A stretch of DNA of 64,000 nucleotides from Thiosocius sp963736445 (GTDB lineage Bacteria > Pseudomonadota > Gammaproteobacteria > Chromatiales > Chromatiaceae): contig CAVTOY010000007.1 of the NCBI GenBank assembly GCA_963736445.1, positions 1-64,000 on the forward strand, given 5' to 3'. The notes beneath the pieces are model-generated. The model searched no databases and had not been told where the DNA came from. It was given only the letters and a program-made list of their open reading frames with translations. The position numbers and the translations under genes were made by a program. Below are positions 43,223-52,631 of this stretch, piece by piece. Position 1 is the stretch's first letter; each line of letters opens with the position of its first letter.

Positions 43223-46087
43223 CTATCTTTCGCCTCCGGCCGTCTCACTTTCGCGCCCGGATCCGTGATCGGCCGGCAGACCTGGGCAGGTTTCTCGATA
43301 ACCTATCCCTTCGCCAAAAAAGGAGCGCCACTCGTCTCGAGTCAGATTACGTCGCACCTTGTTACAGACTTCGTCTGCCAACGCCCGGGTGCTGGTAAAC
43401 CAGAGCCGCACCGTGCCCGATCCGCCACCCGATGCCAGCAGATCGCCTTTCGGACTGAAGGCCAACGAAAAGACGGGGTCCTTGTCTCCTTCCAGAACGA
43501 TTGGGTCGTCGTCGATACGTCGGGTGTTCCACAAGCGAATCGTGCCGTCGGCGTAGGTTGCTGCAGCAAGGGTTTCGCCGTTGGGGCTGAATGCCAAGGC
43601 GCTGACTTCCGCGCCAAGTCCTGTCAAAATCATCTGCTCGTCCCGGATATCTTGCAGGTCCCAGAGCCGTACGGTCCGGTCGGCGCTTCCCGAAGCAAGT
43701 GTCTTACCGTCCGGCGAGAAGGCCACGCAATAGACGTCTGACTCGTGCCCATGGAGTCTGTCCGGGTCGGCATTGAGACGGTCCATGTCCCATACCAGGA
43801 CGTCGTGATCCACGCTTCGAAACAGGCGTGCAAAACGATTCCCGCTTACCGATACCAGGGTCTTGCCGTCGGGACTCAATGCAATCGTGCTGACCCCGGG
43901 GCCGTGTTCGGCAAGACTTGTGGGTCTGAGCGGGCTCTCGTTCAAACCCGAAACGCGGATTCGGCTGTCGTAACTCCCCCAGGCCAAGGTTTGGCCATCC
44001 GGACTGAACGCAAGCGAGCTGATCCCTTCGCTTTGCCGCCAAAGGGTTTTCCCAGGTGTGCCGGGGCTTTTCAGTTCCCAGAGTCGTATCTGACCGGCGT
44101 CACCGGAGGCGAGTGACTCGCCATCGGGGCCAAAAGCCAGGGTGTTGATGCCTTGCGAGCGAAGTATACGTGGTACGGCAGATGGCCGACGGATATCCCA
44201 CAAGCGTAACGTCTTGTCGAAGCTGCCCGTGGCCAGGGTATTGCCGTCGGGCGCAAACGCGACCGAGCTGACATCCGCCTCATGTCCCCGAAGTGCTTTT
44301 GATTCCGCAACGGGGGGTCGTAAGTCCCAAAGGCGAACCGTGTCATCGTAGCCGCCTGAAGCGAGCGTCGAGTTATCGGGACTGAAAGCGACCGAACTGA
44401 TCGGGCCCTGATGCACCCGCAATACTGCCGGCCCGGCTGAGGGTTGCTCCAGATTCCACAGCCGGATCGTCTGGTCCAGGCCGCCTGAGGCCAGAGTCTT
44501 GCCATCGGGGCTAAACACAATCGAATACACGAAGCGTTGGTCGCCCGGTAGGCTGGCCGGCGCAGCTTCGGGATGTTCCAGATCCCATACATACAGCACG
44601 CCATCGTCACTGGCCGATGCCAGGTTCTTGCCACAAGGACTGAAGGCCACGGATCTGACAACCGATCCATGCCGGCCGAGAAGGCTGGGGGGTGCTTCTG
44701 GCGATTCCGCGTCCCAAAGCAGCACCGTGCGGTCTCCGCTCGCCGAAGCGACGGTCGTGCCGTCCGGGCCAAATGCGACTGCAGTCACCATTTGGAGGTG
44801 GCGATCCCAAACGATCGGTGCCGCCCGTGTGGCGCTGATGTCGAAGAGGAAGACGCGTCCGAGCAGCGTGCCGGCGGCGATCTTGCTGCCATCCGGGCTG
44901 ATCGCAACCGCAAGGACCTCCGATTCGGGCCCACGCAAGACGATCGGCGTGGTCGGCAAATGCGCCACGTTCCAGAGTCGGACGGTGTGGTCGTGACCGC
45001 CGGACGCGAGAATCGTCCCGTCCGGGCTGAATACTATGGCCCTCACTTCGGCATCATGACCGCCCAAAATAACCGGCTCCTCCGCGGGGCGATCGGGCCT
45101 CCACAGCCGAATGGTTCCATCGTCACTCCCGGAGGCCAAGGCGCCGTCATACGGACTGAAAGCCACGGCGTTGACGTTGCCGCTGTGACCCAGGAGGACA
45201 GCGCTGAAAAAAGGGTCGCTCAACACCTGACGCAGGGCGCTGTCAACCCGGGATAACAGCCCGCCCCCGAGTTCTTCATTGAGCAGATACGCCGCACGGG
45301 CGAGCAACGCGGCGCGTTCGTCCAGTCGCTCCCGTTTCCGTTGGAGCGGCGCTTCGGTCGCGACCGCCTGCACGACGGCGAGCCTTTCTTGATGCGCTGT
45401 CAACAGGCGTTGCCTGACGAAGAGCAGTGCCAGGACAATGAAAAGGATGGCAGCCGACGACACGATGCGTTTCACCCAACGCAGGTGCGATTCCTCCTCG
45501 TTGAGCAGTTCATCTTTGTTGCGGCCCTGCAATGACGCTGCCAGGCCGGCGATCGCATCCTTGAACCGGGGTTGTCGCAGCGATAAACGCCTGGCTTGTC
45601 TGGCCCAACTCAGGTCGACAAAGAGCGGTTCGTGTTGCAACGCACGCACCAGTGTGCGGGGCAGAGCCGTCGTTTTCGACCAATCGAAGTCGCCAGCGTC
45701 GTCGTCCCAAACGATCGTCCCGCTGGTCAACACAACCAGGAGGCGCTCGGCGGAGTCGTGCTCAAGCCAGTATGCGAGCTCGCGCGCCACCCATGGGGAT
45801 GCGGCGGCCTCTTCGGATGCGAGCAAGATCAGGTGTTCGGATTGCACCAGCAGAGATTTGATGGCGGCGGGCAGGTCGGGACTGGCCGAGAGATTGGTGG
45901 TGTCCAGGCAGATGTGCAGCGACCGGGTCTGGTACCAGGGTTTATTGAATCGGCTCAGCCCGTGTCGTAACGCCGCGCCGATCGGTTTGTCGAAGGCGTG
46001 GGCGTATGAAATAAACGCGTTATACGTCTTTCGAGAACGCAAAGGACCCCCGGTGCTTGGTCCCGATGAGTACCTGCTAACTATCAT
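43223..46087 (-). CDS. TIR - transmembrane - 14 x WD40 protein
   Basis: A 954-residue protein. A TIR domain spans about 22-165 (TYNAFISYAHAFDKPIG), with the expected catalytic glutamate E103 in SPWVARELAYW. One membrane helix lies at 208-225 (IVSSAAILFIVLALLFV). A helical stretch follows, then 14 WD40 repeats (about 298-910; units such as VAFSPDGKTLASGSADRTVRLWDL), enough for two seven-bladed propellers. The C-terminus (NLTRDEWRSFFGEGIGYRETCPGLP) is typical of WD40-STAND proteins. The TIR is probably cytoplasmic and the propellers periplasmic if the single helix spans the membrane. A sensor (WD40) plus NAD-cleaving effector (TIR) is the likely logic; that is inference. Confidence 0.9.
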   Translation of the reverse strand: MIVSRYSSGPSTGGPLRSRKTYNAFISYAHAFDKPIGAALRHGLSRFNKPWYQTRSLHICLDTTNLSASPDLPAAIKSLLVQSEHLILLASEEAAASPWVARELAYWLEHDSAERLLVVLTSGTIVWDDDAGDFDWSKTTALPRTLVRALQHEPLFVDLSWARQARRLSLRQPRFKDAIAGLAASLQGRNKDELLNEEESHLRWVKRIVSSAAILFIVLALLFVRQRLLTAHQERLAVVQAVATEAPLQRKRERLDERAALLARAAYLLNEELGGGLLSRVDSALRQVLSDPFFSAVLLGHSGNVNAVAFSPYDGALASGSDDGTIRLWRPDRPAEEPVILGGHDAEVRAIVFSPDGTILASGGHDHTVRLWNVAHLPTTPIVLRGPESEVLAVAISPDGSKIAAGTLLGRVFLFDISATRAAPIVWDRHLQMVTAVAFGPDGTTVASASGDRTVLLWDAESPEAPPSLLGRHGSVVRSVAFSPCGKNLASASDDGVLYVWDLEHPEAAPASLPGDQRFVYSIVFSPDGKTLASGGLDQTIRLWNLEQPSAGPAVLRVHQGPISSVAFSPDNSTLASGGYDDTVRLWDLRPPVAESKALRGHEADVSSVAFAPDGNTLATGSFDKTLRLWDIRRPSAVPRILRSQGINTLAFGPDGESLASGDAGQIRLWELKSPGTPGKTLWRQSEGISSLAFSPDGQTLAWGSYDSRIRVSGLNESPLRPTSLAEHGPGVSTIALSPDGKTLVSVSGNRFARLFRSVDHDVLVWDMDRLNADPDRLHGHESDVYCVAFSPDGKTLASGSADRTVRLWDLQDIRDEQMILTGLGAEVSALAFSPNGETLAAATYADGTIRLWNTRRIDDDPIVLEGDKDPVFSLAFSPKGDLLASGGGSGTVRLWFTSTRALADEVCNKVRRNLTRDEWRSFFGEGIGYRETCPGLPADHGSGRESETAGGER

Positions 46088-46129
46088 TAACTCTAGCAGA
46101 TGCTGTCGTCAGTCTTCCCGCGTCACTGG

Positions 46130-46736
46130 ACGGGGGCGGATAGCGGTCACGGATCTGCGACACTAGCGCGGCGTATCGGCCGATACCACGAGCGCCAGGG
46201 CCTATTGGAACGGGATGCGGAGAACGGCTATCTGGCCGGCGATGGCCTCGAGGCCGGGCCGCTGGATCAACTCCTCGGTTCGTCGATCACGTACCGCATC
46301 GCCGTTGGACCGCAGCAGGGCCGCAAGGTCTTCACGCTGCAGACGCTGCCGGCGTGTGACGAGCCATTTGATGTTGGGGTCGGTAAGGTAGCCGGATTTT
46401 CACTACACGCCGGCGTCGCGGCACGTGCAGATGAACGCCAGAAGCTCGAGCGGCTTTGTCGATACGTCAGTCGGCCGGCAATTGCGGAAAAACGACTGTC
46501 GCTTACCCCGAATGGCAACGTCCGTTACGACGTGAATGGATTCACAAGTGTCGCGCGCGCATGGATGCGCAGGAGCGACCCAGCTGAAGACGCCTTACCG
46601 TGACGGCACGACGCATGTCATCTTCGAACCCCTCGATTTCATCGCACGGCTGGCGGCCCTGATACCGAAACCGCGGGTCAACCTCACCCGTGTCCACAGT
46701 GTGTTCGCGCCGAACAGTACCCCCCGGTCGGTGTAG
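46130..46736 (+). pseudogene. IS91-family transposase relic, central part
   Basis: ARRIGRYHERQGLLERDAENGYLAGD, GPQQGRKVFTLQTLPACDEP, EKRLSLTPNGNVRYDVN, then after a frame change PYRDGTTHVIFEPLDFIARLAALIPKPRVNLTR and VFAPNS. It parallels 33100-33690 but lacks that copy's stop codon. Nothing else is recognised in 46737-46908. Confidence 0.85.
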
Positions 46737-46908
46737 TCAGTACGCTTGAAAGACCGCTTTTGAGAAATTGGGGCGTCGTCCCAGTGCGCGAATTTTGGTC
46801 CGCAATTTGTTGTGACCTGCCATTGTCACCGGGTCCAAAGGTCGGTGGCCCAGGTACCGGCTGATACGGATGAGGTGTGTCCGCTTTCAGCGGAAGCCGA
46901 CCAAACCC

Positions 46909-47202
46909 TCAAACCTCAATGCCTCCGACCAGGATGGTGTTCGATGTAGCTGCTTGGTGCCGCATGGCTCGAGCCTCTCGGTACTCCGGTGAATCCATCC
47001 ATGCCTTGGCCGTGTCAGTACTATCGAACTCAAGGATAACGATACGGTTGGGTGTCCAGTCCCCCTCGAGTGCTTCCGCTTTCCCTCCGCGGTCCAGGTA
47101 CTTTCCTCCGTAAGCTGAAATCGTCTCCGGCGCAAGCTGCTTGTACTCCTCGAACAGATCAGGATCGCCCACACTGATATCGAGAATGACGTAGGCGGGC
47201 AT
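46909..47202 (-). CDS. DUF1330 family protein
   Basis: A 97-residue cytoplasmic protein of the dimeric alpha/beta-barrel fold: MPAYVILDISVGDPDLFEEYKQL, YGGKYLDRGGKAEALEG, NRIVILEFDSTDTAKAWMDSPEY are the conserved blocks of DUF1330. Biochemical function is unknown; relatives are small monooxygenase-like or stress-related proteins. It stands alone, with no sign of decay. Confidence 0.9.
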   Translation of the reverse strand: MPAYVILDISVGDPDLFEEYKQLAPETISAYGGKYLDRGGKAEALEGDWTPNRIVILEFDSTDTAKAWMDSPEYREARAMRHQAATSNTILVGGIEV

Positions 47203-47390
47203 AAAGAATGTCTCCGATGGCGACGGATTTTTGGATCGTCACTAGCGCCGAGCATTGGCCCGGGCTGTGAGCTTAAAACGAAGGTATCACCTCTCGTTGG
47301 CGCACTGATAGGGCAAACCCGAGATAAGAATACCGCTGGCTGCCGGATCAGATCTTATTGCAGAGCAATACCTGGGCTGTATCAGTGTCA

Positions 47391-47407
47391 ATGTGAAAAT
47401 TTCACAT
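47391..47407. promoter_or_regulatory. Perfect palindrome upstream of a small secreted-protein gene
   Basis: ATGTGAAA-a-TTTCACAT, 8-bp arms, about 100 bp before the 47508 start codon. Possible operator; the regulator is unknown. No other element is clear in 47203-47507. Confidence 0.4.
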
Positions 47408-47507
47408 TTCTGCCGCCAATTGTTCACAGCCAACAGGATCGCCTTTCTCCTATGCTTCTGCTCAAGTAAGCAAGGTCGTCACTAGGTAGCAGGGGAGGGA
47501 CGCCGCC

Positions 47508-47801
47508 ATGAATTCTAAAGGCATCGCATTTACGGCAACCGTGCTGGGCAGTTTGATCTGGAACTCGGGCGCATTGTCGGCCGAAAACGAAGACTGGCAG
47601 TTGGCCATGCTATTTGACCCGTCGGCCACTCAGCTGAAGGTCGAGGAACGTGGAAGAGTCTTCATCTATGACGGCATCAAGAGCACCGACGTGCAAAGGG
47701 TGATGGACAGTCAGTTCCACCGGCTGGACAGCATGATGTTCATTCGGACCCAGTCCGTGAGCGCAGACGGAGACGTTGAGTCCGAGGACGATGATTGCTA
47801 A
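47508..47801 (+). CDS. Small secreted protein
   Basis: A 97-residue protein with a signal peptide (FTATVLGSLIWNSGALSA). The mature part (WQLAMLFDPSATQLKVEERGRVFIYDGIKSTDVQRVMDSQFHRLDSMMF, given here only as landmarks WQLAML to SMMF) ends in an acidic tail with a lone cysteine (SEDDDC). A GGGGAGGGA ribosome site is present. No family I can name. A palindrome 100 bp upstream may control it. Confidence 0.65.
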   Translation: MNSKGIAFTATVLGSLIWNSGALSAENEDWQLAMLFDPSATQLKVEERGRVFIYDGIKSTDVQRVMDSQFHRLDSMMFIRTQSVSADGDVESEDDDC

Positions 47802-47907
47802 TGAGCCCAGACACGTAGTCACAAGGCGATCAACCAGGAAGACCTCTTGAAACAAGAGACAGATGGCGCCTAGTGAAGCAACTGATGATTGTTGAAGCCG
47901 GTGGTCG

Positions 47908-48129
47908 CTAGCGGATTACGTTTCCGAGAGGGCGGCCATTCCAAACCAGGCCATGCGCGTCTCTGCTTTTTGCACACTCCTTAGAGATTGCCTTTCTCTG
48001 GGCTTCTGTTGGGTGCTGCCATATTCGCTCGACTTCCACCGCATCATTATCAGCGAGGCGATGAATAGCGGCGGCTATGGATCTGGACGTGTGATGCGCT
48101 TCCGCCCAGATCTCGAGATACGTAGCCAT
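47908..48129 (-). CDS. Small helical cytoplasmic protein
   Basis: A 73-residue protein MATYLEIWAEAHHTSRSIAAAIHRL with a strong ribosome site (AAGGAGG, 5 bases before ATG). The central EVERIWQHPTEAQRKAISKECA is an amphipathic helix. No family is recognised. The good translation signal supports it as real. The following gap 48130-48560 holds nothing I can identify. Confidence 0.5.
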   Translation of the reverse strand: MATYLEIWAEAHHTSRSIAAAIHRLADNDAVEVERIWQHPTEAQRKAISKECAKSRDAHGLVWNGRPLGNVIR

Positions 48130-48560
48130 ACCTGCCTCCTTGTGGTTGAGCGATTATTCTAGGGTCGCCGTGAGGCCAATAACAATAGGGACGACCCACC
48201 GAGACAGGCAATAGATTCTTCACAGAGTCGAGATGAGAGCGGCAGCACGTCTTTCAAAAATGGTTCGATAGGCAATAGCTGCCAGCAGTTTCAACGGTCG
48301 CCGAATGCTTTGCGTTTCGGCACAAAGCCGCGATCTACTCACCCAAATACTGAAATAATTTCCCATTCTCCTGAATATAGCTCTTCCTTTATCAGAGCTG
48401 ACTGAACGCCAATGTGATCTGCATCGCTTATGTAGGAGCCAAGTGCGCCGATAATTAGCAGTCAGTTCATAGCACCCGTATTTCATCGAGTGTATGCTTT
48501 GGGCCAGCAATAATCTGAAGTGCGTGCCCAATAACTACGGGACAAAGACAGGAGTACCAC

Positions 48561-49205
48561 ATGAAAAGAGCAGCGATAGCGTTTACCGGTGCCATGCTTG
48601 CAGTATCGGTCAACATGGCTTTGGCAGACAGAATCGGAGGTAGCCCGAAAGCGGACTTTCATACCGATGAACTTATTATTCCGTGCGTAAAAATAACCGG
48701 CCTAAGCGACGCTACGGAAGGCACTTATTTTGACGTCGTGCTGTCCCGCAGAGGTAAGTCCTTCAATTACGCGCTCTCCGCCGCTGAACCCGAAGATGTC
48801 GGACTCTGTGAAAAGATTGCCAATTTTGCCGAATTCGAAGACGATGATTTTGATGATCCTAATGACGATGATAATGCTGATGTTGCCGACATACTGGTGG
48901 AGTGTGAAGTGAGCTCTGATCGTTCCGAGATTTCGGTGGAAGGCAAGAATCTCGGAGCCGGCGAATACTATGCTGTGGTCACTTCCGGTGGGAATTCCGC
49001 CGAAAGTGATTTGCAGGAACCGGTGGATGACGAAGTTGAGTTCGACTTTGATAGCAATGCAGAAGAGATTGCGGAAGGGGCGGTGGAGATTGCCGCTGAT
49101 TTCATTACCGGTGAGGAACCGGAAGTGACGGGTGAAATCTTCCTTATTGGTGGTGATGCCGAGCCTTTGCTGTCCGAAACCGTCCGCTGCTCACTGGATG
49201 ACTGA
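48561..49205 (+). CDS. Secreted acidic protein
   Basis: A 214-residue protein with a signal peptide (AFTGAMLAVSVNMALA), and an ACAGGAG ribosome site. The mature chain is acidic, with a low-complexity Asp/Asn run (DDDFDDPNDDDNAD, about residues 96-109) that may bind calcium, and a second beta-rich part (ISVEGKNLGAGEYYAVVTSGG). Cysteines are few. No family is recognised. It is monocistronic; 49206-49567 holds no feature I can support. Confidence 0.65.
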   Translation: MKRAAIAFTGAMLAVSVNMALADRIGGSPKADFHTDELIIPCVKITGLSDATEGTYFDVVLSRRGKSFNYALSAAEPEDVGLCEKIANFAEFEDDDFDDPNDDDNADVADILVECEVSSDRSEISVEGKNLGAGEYYAVVTSGGNSAESDLQEPVDDEVEFDFDSNAEEIAEGAVEIAADFITGEEPEVTGEIFLIGGDAEPLLSETVRCSLDD

Positions 49206-49567
49206 GAAGCGTACGCTGGCTTTGACAAGACTCGGACACGAAGATGGGTTCATTGTCGACGGGTGTAACCGCACCAGCGAATTGAGAAGCGAGACGGAGG
49301 GGATGCGCAGGAGCGACGGCCAGAAGTCCTTTTCGCATGCGATTTACAATTCGTACTGCTGTTGTTCGAGAAGTGTAGGTAACCGCTGAAACTAGCGTAC
49401 CGACGACATTTGGATGAGTTGTCCGAGTGAGTGCCAGGGCCACCCCCAGAGTGGCCCGGAGTGCGACGCCGGGGTGCCCGGATGGGGGCAGCCATAGCCA
49501 GCCGGAGATCGCCCCGGAGCGTGGCAGAGAGGGGCTGAGTGGGGCGTCCGTGCCCGGGAGGTGAGGC

Positions 49568-49869
49568 TCAGTCCGTGGCCGTGTCGCCGTGGGTTGCCCG
49601 GTTGATGATGACCGACGCCGTGTTCGCCGCGTCCTGTAGGGACTTCGTCGTGAGGTGGCTGTACCGCTGCGTCACTTGAGGTTGGCTGTGGCCAAGGATC
49701 TTCTGCACTTGAAACAACGAAACTCCAGAGTTCACCAGGAAGGACGCATACGAATGCCGGAGGTCGTGGATCCGAAGGTTCGGTAGTCCAGCTTCCGTCC
49801 GTATGCGTTCCCAAGCTTTGTGAATCGTCGTGTAGGGCCTCCCGGTCTTGCGGTTGATGAACAAGTGAT
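49568..49869 (-). pseudogene. Tyrosine integrase, C-terminal catalytic part only
   Basis: About 100 residues from HLFINRKTGRPYTTIHKAWERI to the stop. It includes the box II motif HDLRHSYASFLVN, LGHSQPQVTQRY with the catalytic tyrosine, and SHLTTKSLQDAANTAS. The N-terminal half, including the first catalytic arginine, is missing because the IS21-family element begins at 49870, and no matching N-terminal part is found beyond the element. Probably the integrase that inserted the island at tRNA-Ile2. Confidence 0.85.
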
Positions 49870-50076
49870 TGTCAATGATCACCTCAATGGAGCCATTCCG
49901 GGATCGGTTTATTGGAGCCACCCTGGGATCGGTCTAATGGAGCCACCTGAGGATCGCCCTATTGGGGCCACCTGATGATCGGCCTAATGGAGCCACCCGG
50001 CACCGGTTTTACCTTCGAACTGACCTAATCGCCTCCCGTATCGTGACCGCACTTTTGCGTGTGGAGAGAAAACGGG

Positions 50077-51624
50077 ATGGCCAAACGGAGGTTCGAGATG
50101 TATCACTATCGACAAGCCCTGGTGCGCATGCGCCTGGGGGATTCGGATCGACAGATCGCTAAATCGGGACTGATGGGCCGGCGCGTTTCCGCGGCCGTCA
50201 GAGGTGAAGCCGCAGCGCGCGGCTGGTTGGACACCGATCAGCCGTTGCCACCTGATGAGACGCTGGCGAGCGTATTTGACGCACCTAAAAAGCAGCGTGC
50301 CCGCCAGAGCTCCAGCCTGGAGCCACACCGCGAGCAGATTACGTCATGGTACGAAGACGGTGTGCAGGGCACGACCATCCACAATGCACTGAAGCGTCGC
50401 CACGGTTTCACCGGAAGCTACTCGGCAGTGCGTCGGTTTCTGCAGGGCCTGGCAGACACGACCCCGCGCGTAACCACGGTGCTCGAGTTTGCGCCTGGCG
50501 ATGCGGCACAAGTGGATTTTGGTCAAGGACCCAAGATCACCGATGTGTACACCGGTGAGCAGTTCAAGACCTGGTGCTTCATCATGACACTGGCCTGGAG
50601 TCGGCATCAGTACGCCGAGTTGGTACGGGATCAGTCGGTCGAGACCTGGCTAGGCTGTCACCGGCGCGCCTTCGAGCATTTCGCCGGCGTACCGGCGCGG
50701 ATTCTGATCGACAACCCCAAGTGCGCAATCACCAAGGCGTGCTACTACGACCCCCAAGTACAACGCAGCTACGCCGATTACGCAGAAGGCTACGGCTTTC
50801 TGATCGCCCCGTGCCCGGTCGCCGATCCGAAGAAAAAGGGACGCGTTGAATCGGGTGTTAAATACGCCAAGAACAATTTCATGCCGCTGCGCGAGTTCCG
50901 CGACCTGGTCGACGCCAATGCACAGCTGATGCAGTGGGTCATGGGACAGGCCGGCAACCGCGTTCACGGTACCACCCGCACCGCGCCGCTCACCCGGTTC
51001 GCCGATACCGAGCGGGAGTTACTCAAGCCACTGCCTTCACAAACGCCCGAATGCGCTCGGTGGACGACCGGAAAGCTGCATCCCGATTGCCACGTACAGG
51101 TCGAGAAGTGCCGCTACTCGGCACCCTGGCGACTGGTCGGCCAAGTACTGGATATACGACTCAGCGAGACCACCGTGCGGATCTATCAAGCCCATGAGCT
51201 AAAGGCCGTGCATCCACGCGGACGTGGGCCGGGTTACCGTCACACCATTGATGATCACCTGCCACCGGACGCGGTGGCCTACAAGATGCGCACCCCCCAG
51301 TGGTGTCTAAAGCAGGCCGCGGCGGCCGGGCCGCACTGCCATCGATTGGTCGAGCGACTGTTTGAGCACCGCGTGCTCGATAAGCTCCGGGCCGCTCAGG
51401 GTGTGATTAATCTGATCAAACGCTACGGACCGGCGCGCACCGATGCCGCCTGTCAGCGCGCGCTGTACTTCGACAACGTGCAGTACCGAAGTGTGCGCAT
51501 CATTCTTGAGAACGCGTTGGATCAAATCGTCGATACCGAGCAAGCGTTCGACTCCCTGTCCGACGCCTACACCGGCGGCGCCAAGTTCGGCCGCGACACC
51601 AAAGACCTGTTCGACCCGCACTGA
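50077..51624 (+). CDS. istA: IS21-family transposase IstA
   Basis: A 515-residue transposase from ATG 50077 (MAKRRFEMYHYRQALVRMRLG). It has an N-terminal helix-turn-helix (SDRQIAKSGLMGRRVSAAV) and an rve integrase core starting AAQVDFGQGPKITD, with a conserved second acidic site (RILIDNPKCAI) and the final glutamate in KKKGRVESGVKYAKNNF. It catalyses strand transfer with IstB. It looks intact. Confidence 0.9.
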   Translation: MAKRRFEMYHYRQALVRMRLGDSDRQIAKSGLMGRRVSAAVRGEAAARGWLDTDQPLPPDETLASVFDAPKKQRARQSSSLEPHREQITSWYEDGVQGTTIHNALKRRHGFTGSYSAVRRFLQGLADTTPRVTTVLEFAPGDAAQVDFGQGPKITDVYTGEQFKTWCFIMTLAWSRHQYAELVRDQSVETWLGCHRRAFEHFAGVPARILIDNPKCAITKACYYDPQVQRSYADYAEGYGFLIAPCPVADPKKKGRVESGVKYAKNNFMPLREFRDLVDANAQLMQWVMGQAGNRVHGTTRTAPLTRFADTERELLKPLPSQTPECARWTTGKLHPDCHVQVEKCRYSAPWRLVGQVLDIRLSETTVRIYQAHELKAVHPRGRGPGYRHTIDDHLPPDAVAYKMRTPQWCLKQAAAAGPHCHRLVERLFEHRVLDKLRAAQGVINLIKRYGPARTDAACQRALYFDNVQYRSVRIILENALDQIVDTEQAFDSLSDAYTGGAKFGRDTKDLFDPH

Positions 51625-51731
51625 CGGCCGTGCGATCCATTGACCCGCTGCAGTCATTGGCCGTGCTGCAGCACCCACAACCCACCGACCGAGAAGGTCA
51701 ATACCTACCACTCACTCAAAGGACCATCATC

Positions 51732-52523
51732 ATGTCAATCCTAACTCCCTTGCCTGAACTGACACCGATCCTGAAACAGCTACGTCTGTCCGGTCTGCTG
51801 GAAAGCTTGGAGACCCGCAACCGTGAAGCCATTGAAAACAAACTGACCTATCCCGAGTTCCTCGCGCTCATGATCCAGGACGAAGCGGCTCGGCGTGATC
51901 AGAAAAAGTATGCCATGCGATTGCGTCGCTCCGGCTTTCGGGGTGACAAGACGCTCGAGGGCTTTGACTTCGACTTTAACCCGGGCCTGAACCAACAACT
52001 GATCAACGAGCTAGCCTGCTGTGGCTTTGTTGATGAGAAAGTGGCCGTGTTGATTGCCGGCCCCTGCGGCACCGGCAAGAGTCATCTTGCGCAGGCCATT
52101 GGTCACTGTGCCGTACGGGCCGGGGTCGATGTGATGTTCACCACGCAGTCGAATCTGCTGTCGCAAATCAACGCCGCACGGGCAACCGGCAATATCGAAC
52201 GCAAGATGCAAACACTCACCCGAGTGCCGCTGCTAATCATCGATGACTTCGGTCTCAAGCCACTCAAACCGGGGCAGGACGAAGACTTCCATGACCTGAT
52301 TGGCGAGCGTTACGAGCGGGCCGCTACGATCATCACCAGCAACTTGGATTTCGGCGAATGGGGCGAGGCCTTCCCGAACAAACTGCTCGGCGCCTCAACA
52401 CTCGATCGGATACGTCACGGGGCTTATCAACTGGTGCTGGATGGGAAAAGTTATCGCGCCCCGCGACCCGAAACCAAGCGCGCAAAAACATCGGTTGAAA
52501 AATCGACCAAAACAGCGCTTTAA
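51732..52523 (+). CDS. istB: IS21-family helper ATPase IstB
   Basis: A 263-residue DnaC-like AAA+ ATPase. Walker A GPCGTGKSH (usually GPPGVGKSH), Walker B LLIIDDFG, and sensor-1 ITSNLDFGEW. The N-terminal helical region (LPELTPILKQLRLSGLLE) contacts IstA and DNA. Start at ATG 51732, 107 bp after istA. It appears complete, so the element may still be active. Confidence 0.9.
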   Translation: MSILTPLPELTPILKQLRLSGLLESLETRNREAIENKLTYPEFLALMIQDEAARRDQKKYAMRLRRSGFRGDKTLEGFDFDFNPGLNQQLINELACCGFVDEKVAVLIAGPCGTGKSHLAQAIGHCAVRAGVDVMFTTQSNLLSQINAARATGNIERKMQTLTRVPLLIIDDFGLKPLKPGQDEDFHDLIGERYERAATIITSNLDFGEWGEAFPNKLLGASTLDRIRHGAYQLVLDGKSYRAPRPETKRAKTSVEKSTKTAL

Positions 52524-52607
52524 TCTACCCCGTTCGGAGGCGTAAAACCGCATGAAAAAGTGGCTCCATTAGAGCGATCATGGGTGGCTCCAATAGGGCG
52601 GTCAGTG

Positions 52608-52631
52608 ACATTTCAGATCTCCGGTGATCAT
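52608..52631 (-). pseudogene. Possible first codons of hsdM, cut by the IS21 element
   Basis: The minus strand reads ATG then ITGDLK up to the element's right end at 52610, with GGAGG 12 bases upstream. M-I/L-T-G-D/E-L-K is the typical start of type I methyltransferase subunits HsdM. Only seven codons remain, so this is tentative. The remaining gap 52632-53076 has a GCCCGC/GCGGGC hairpin at 52700-52716 and nothing else I can identify. Confidence 0.35.

Larger units (their letters stand above)
49870..52610 (+). mobile_element. IS21-family element
   Basis: About 2741 bp. Ends TGTCAATGATCACC on the left and, reverse-complemented, TGTCACTGACCGCC on the right, aligning over about 30 bases. Multiple copies of a TATTGGAGCCACC-type repeat lie inside both ends, as is usual for IS21 transposase-binding sites. 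It encodes istA and istB. There is no target duplication (AGTGAT left, TTTCAG right), so one flank has been deleted. Confidence 0.85.

Noticed and set aside
48220..48531. A 103-codon minus-strand ORF
   Set aside because: No ribosome site, atypical amino-acid use and no recognisable domain; I treat the stretch as non-coding.
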